Assembly: GCF_029784155.1 (NCBI RefSeq)
Contig: NC_073693.1
Location: 186,641,802 to 186,705,801, forward strand
Direction of reading: 5' to 3'
Source of the DNA: Uranotaenia lowii
Taxonomy: Eukaryota; Arthropoda; Insecta; Diptera; Culicidae
Length of the DNA stretch: 64,000 bases
Shown: piece after piece, positions 59,701-64,000 of the stretch
Position numbering within the stretch: position 1 is the stretch's first letter
Layout of the letters: every line of letters starts with the position of its first letter
The notes under the pieces: generated by a model
Told to the model about the DNA's origin: nothing
Databases searched by the model: none
Seen by the model: the letters and a program-made list of their open reading frames with translations, nothing else
Made by a program: the position numbers and the translations under genes

Positions 59701-60603
59701 GCACACGACTCTAGTTGGTTCAGCTTGAAAAGGTTTCGCTGACGACATCCTGTCGCCATCACCGTTCCTTCCTGGTTGGTAACCTTGACACCGTCGATGT
59801 TGAACGTCACTGTGTGCCCCAATTTGATTGACCGACACCAGATTCGCCGATAACTCCGGAAGTACTTGTACATCGTGCATCACAATCGGAGGGTCTTTCG
59901 GACAGCATTCGGGTAAAATTTCAACTTCACCTGTGGCGACTACTTTCATGGCTCCTTTGTTTGCTGCTATAACCGTTCCGCTGGACTTCTTGACATTCAG
60001 CAAATTTTTCTCCGACTTCGAAAAGTGACACGATGCTCCAGAATCGAAGTACCAGCTGTTGTCTTCCCCAGCAAACGTGGACAAAACGGTGCACCAAGCA
60101 TTACCTGAGCGTTTCGAAGTACATGCTTTGGCAAAGTGACCGAATTTTCCACATCGTCGACACTTGGGACCGTTGCTTGATGATGGTTTTTCCTCGGGCT
60201 TCGGTTTGTGACCATGCTTTTTACCAGCAAAAGCAACACCAGACGACGGCACTCTCGTTTCTTGCAGCAATTTGGTCTTGATGATATCCGCATTTATCGC
60301 TGCTCCCGAATTTTCAAGCGCCATAATCATGGGGCGATACTCCTCAGGTAAAGCAGCCAGCAACAACGTGCCCACCCATTCGTCGCTGATATCGAAACCA
60401 ATGCCACGCAACTGATGTGCGGTTGCTATGACACTGTTTACGAAGGTTTCCATGGAATCACAACAATCCAAATTAGTTGTGATGAGTTTTCGCAACAATC
60501 CAACTTTCCGGGTTAATCCGGAATCTTCAAATGCTGCTTCCAGGCGTGACCACGTTTCTCGTGCGGTTCGCACGTCCCTCACATGCACGTAATTAACGGG
60601 GTC
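56790..60603 (-). pseudogene. Ty1/copia gag-pol, one frameshift, 5' end in gap
   Basis: LTR-retrotransposon polyprotein. From the gap inward: UBN2-type Gag; zinc knuckle CRRCGKFGHFAKAC; protease DSGAS; then, in another frame, the GAG-pre-integrase finger (WHRRMGHLN...CRICAMGKQ), the integrase core (HSDICGPM, RTDNGKEF, PEQNGLAERLNRT), copia-type reverse transcriptase (CKWLFKTKQDEKG, VDVKTAYLNGEL, catalytic YIIIYVDDVLIA) and RNase H (ADADWAGN, STTEAEFIAL, EDNQSAIKL, SKHIETKYFYVRD). The frame changes once, at a run of four C (59817-59820 on the plus strand), between protease and integrase. The stop codon lies within the first bases of the 3' LTR. Apart from the frameshift and the gap it looks intact and recent. 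Confidence 0.95.
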
Positions 60604-61103
60604 NNNNNNNNNNNNNNNNNNNNNNNNNNNNNNNNNNNNNNNNNNNNNNNNNNNNNNNNNNNNNNNNNNNNNNNNNNNNNNNNNNNNNNNNNNNNNNNNN
60701 NNNNNNNNNNNNNNNNNNNNNNNNNNNNNNNNNNNNNNNNNNNNNNNNNNNNNNNNNNNNNNNNNNNNNNNNNNNNNNNNNNNNNNNNNNNNNNNNNNNN
60801 NNNNNNNNNNNNNNNNNNNNNNNNNNNNNNNNNNNNNNNNNNNNNNNNNNNNNNNNNNNNNNNNNNNNNNNNNNNNNNNNNNNNNNNNNNNNNNNNNNNN
60901 NNNNNNNNNNNNNNNNNNNNNNNNNNNNNNNNNNNNNNNNNNNNNNNNNNNNNNNNNNNNNNNNNNNNNNNNNNNNNNNNNNNNNNNNNNNNNNNNNNNN
61001 NNNNNNNNNNNNNNNNNNNNNNNNNNNNNNNNNNNNNNNNNNNNNNNNNNNNNNNNNNNNNNNNNNNNNNNNNNNNNNNNNNNNNNNNNNNNNNNNNNNN
61101 NNN
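60604..61103. other. Assembly gap (500 N)
   Basis: Exactly 500 N. It hides the copia 5' end and the switch of satellite orientation. Confidence 1.
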
Positions 61104-63607
61104 GAATTCTGAATCTGAATTCTGAATCTGAATTCTGAATCTGAATTCTGAATCTGAATTCTGAATCTGAATTCTGAATCTGAATTCTGAATCTGAATTC
61201 TGAATCTGAATTCTGAATCTGAATTCTGAATCTGAATTCTGAATCTGAATTCTGAATCTGAATTCTGAATCTGAATTCTGAATCTGAATTCTGAATCTGA
61301 ATTCTGAATCTGAATTCTGAATCTGAATTCTGAATCTGAATTCTGAATCTGAATTCTGAATCTGAATTCTGAATCTGAATTCTGAATCTGAATTCTGAAT
61401 CTGAATTCTGAATCTGAATTCTGAATCTGAATTCTGAATCTGAATTCTGAATCTGAATTCTGAATCTGAGTTCTGAATCTGAATTCTGAATCTGAATTCT
61501 GAATCTGATTTCTGAATCTGATTTCTGAATCTGAATTCTGAATCTGAATTCTGAATCTGAATTCTGAATCTGAATTCTGAATCTGAATTCTGAATCTGAA
61601 TTCTGAATCTGAATTCTGAATCTGAATTCTGAATCTGAATTCTGAATCTGAATTCTGAATCTGAATTCTGAATCTGAATTCTGAATCTGAATTCTGAATC
61701 TGAATTCTGAATCTGAATTCTGAATCTGAATTCTGAATCTGAATTCTGAATCTGAATTCTGAATCTGAATTCTGAATCTGAATTTTGAATCTGAATTCTG
61801 AATCTGAATTCTGAATTTGAATTCTGAATCTGAATTCTGAATCTGAATTCTGAATCTGAATTCTGAATCTGAATTCTGAATCTGAATTCTGAATCTGAAT
61901 TCTGAATCTGAATTCTGAATCTGAATTCTGAATCTGAATTCTGAATCTGAATTCTGAATCTGAATTCTGAATCTGAATTCTGAATCTGAATTCTGAATCT
62001 GAATTCTGAATCTGAATTCTGAATCTGAATTCTGAATCTGAATTCTGAATCTGAATTCTGAATCTGAATTCTGAATCTGAATTCTGAATCTGAATTCTGA
62101 ATCTGAATTCTGAATCTGAATTCTGAATCTGAATTCTGAATCTGAATTCTGAATCTGAATTCTGAATCTGAATTCTGAATCTGAATTCTGAATCTGAATT
62201 CTGAATCTGAATTCTGAATCTGAATTCTGAATCTGAATTCTGAATCTGAATTCTGAATCTGAATTCTGAATCTGAATTCTGAATCTGAATTCTGAATCTG
62301 AATTCTGAATCTGAATTCTGAATCTGAATTCTGAATCTGAATTCTGAATCCGAATTCTGAATCTGAATTCTGAATCTGAATTCTGAATCTGAATTCTGAA
62401 TCTGAATTCTGAATCTGAATTCTGAATCTGAATTCTGAATCTGAATTCTGAATCTGAATTCTGAATCTGAATTCTGAATCTGAATTCTGAATCTGAATTC
62501 TGATTCAGAATTCTGAATCTGAATTCTGATTCAGAATTCTGAATCTGAATTCTGAATCTGAATTCTGAATCTGAATTCTGAATCTGAATTCTGAATTCTG
62601 AATCTGAATTCTGAATCTGAATTCTGAATTCTGAATCTGAATTCTGAATCTGAATTCTGAATCTGAATTCTGAATCTGAATTCTGAATCTGAATTCTGAA
62701 TCTGAATTCTGAATCTGAATCTGAATTCTGAATCTGAATTCTGAATCTGAATTCTGAATCTGAATTCTGAATCTGAATTCTGAATCTGAATTCTGAATCT
62801 GAATTCTGAATCTGAATTCTGAATCTGAATTCTGAATCTGAATTCTGAATCTGAATTCTGAATCTGAATTCTGAATCTGAATTCTGAATCTGAATTCTGA
62901 ATCTGAATTCTGAATCTGAATTCTGAATCTGAATTCTGAATCTGAATTCTGAATCTGAATTCTGAATCTGAATTCTGAATCTGAATTCTGAATCTGAATT
63001 CTGAATCTGAATTCTGAATCTGAATTCTGAATCTGAATTCTGAATCTGAATTCTGAATCTGAATTCTGAATCTGAATTCTGAATCTGAATTCTGAATCTG
63101 AATTCTGAATCTGAATTCTGAATCTGAATTCTGAATCTGAATTCTGAATCTGAATTCTGAATCTGAATTCTGAATCTGAATTCTGAATCTGAATTCTGAA
63201 TCTGAATTCTGAATCTGAATTCTGAATCTGAATTCTGAATCTGAATTCTGAATCTGAATTCTGAATCTGAATTCTGAATCTGAATTCTGAATCTGAATTC
63301 TGAATCTGAATTCTGAATCTGAATTCTGAATCTGAATTCTGAATCTGAATTCTGAATCTGAATTCTGAATCTGAATTCTGAATCTGAATTCTGAATCTGA
63401 ATTCTGAATCTGAATTCTGAATCTGAATTCTGAATCTGAATTCTGAATCTGAATTCTGAATCTGAATTCTGAATCTGAATTCTGTATATGAATTCTGAAT
63501 CTGAATTCTGAATCTGAATTCTGAATCTGAATTCTGAATCTGAATTCTGAATCTGAATTCTGAATCTGAATTCTGAATCTGAATTCTGAATCTGAATTCT
63601 GAATCTG
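61104..63607 (-). repeat. 13-bp satellite array, block 5, opposite orientation (2.5 kb)
   Basis: The same monomer in reverse complement (GAATTCTGAATCT). It contains double-variant units GAATTCTGATTCAGAATT at about 62498-62530, several shortened units near 62590-62630 and a TGTATATG unit at about 63484. Ends cleanly at GAATCTG|CCCAGACAACC. Confidence 0.97.
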
Positions 63608-64000
63608 CCCAGACAACCATTTGGTGGATATTTCGAATTTGCAACGCAAATATACGTGCAAATATACGTGTAAACATATCGTATATAATGTAGCAAAACC
63701 AGTATATACGTATCATTTTGGAGGCCATATAGGTACATAAGCAAGCATATTCTTGATTTGGATTGTATTAAATTACGATTTGCACGACTTGTCATGCGCA
63801 TCTTTTACGACTACCCTGATTCTTTTTGGAATATACTATGACAATTCACATCATCATATAGATGATTGAGGTTGTAATATACGACATTTTTCGTAACAAT
63901 ATGGAAAGTTTGGGGACTTATTTGGTCGTCTTTTGCGACTTGACGACAGGGCTCTCATTTTCCGCCAGTTGAAAAAAAATATTTTTTTTTTGGATTTTAA
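63608..64000. other. Non-coding AT-rich DNA
   Basis: Repeated CAAATATACGTG and TATACGTAT words suggest part of a palindromic MITE. No gene recognised. Confidence 0.35.

Noticed and set aside
62498..62530. Micro-inversion inside the satellite
   Set aside because: Unit comparison shows two base substitutions per unit (GAATCTG to GATTCAG), not a true inversion.
45607..63607. Possible CRISPR array or tandem-repeat protein gene in the 13-bp array
   Set aside because: There are no spacers: units are contiguous 13-mers. The long ORFs follow from a stop-free unit with a length not divisible by three, in an insect genome; start codons are absent or alternative.

Overview
The window is AT-rich nuclear DNA from an insect, most likely a mosquito-like dipteran. 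The host gene is an arthropod Stardust/Pals1 orthologue with short introns. One mobile element is a DD37E mariner, a family known mainly from mosquitoes. The rest is densely nested insect-type transposons. Three runs of exactly 500 N (16638-17137, 45104-45603, 60604-61103) are scaffold gaps. The species cannot be named from sequence alone.

Layout. 1-770 is a near-perfect hairpin repeat. 1966-4674 (minus) holds the only confidently recognised host gene, stardust (sdt), in eight coding exons encoding about 718 residues (paired L27, PDZ, SH3, guanylate-kinase-like). From about 4.7 to 27 kb there is non-coding DNA, possibly sdt upstream intron or promoter in part. It is loaded with non-autonomous DNA transposons (two hAT-type with exact 8-bp target duplications, a 7-bp-duplication MITE, a 1.8-kb TA-flanked element), a dead Ty3/gypsy copy and a dead DD37E mariner containing a roughly 300-bp (CA)n tract.

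27.6-44.9 kb is a nest of TA-flanked elements sharing two end types, here called A (CACACTACCAAAAAAATCTG) and B (CACAGAAAAAAAATCTGAA), both built of palindromic blocks. Different members carry different interiors. Several interiors contain spliceable, polyadenylation-signal-ended exons that always read from end B toward end A. This is the best candidate for an undescribed system in the window: a gene-cargo-carrying TIR element family. It is further interrupted by a third hAT, a head-to-head tRNA-derived SINE pair and a 5'-truncated non-LTR retrotransposon.

45.6-63.6 kb is a satellite of a 13-bp monomer (AGATTCAGAATTC, an EcoRI site in every copy). It has a higher-order repeat that includes a 780-bp LINE reverse-transcriptase fragment (two copies 6557 bp apart), a poly(A)-tailed insert, and an almost complete Ty1/copia element. 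The satellite is in one orientation up to 56.65 kb and in the opposite orientation after the copia element and the last gap. Because the monomer lacks stops in all three forward frames it makes very long fortuitous ORFs with a 13-residue period; I do not regard these as genes.

All repeat calls rest on reading sequence by eye. Splice models outside sdt are tentative.
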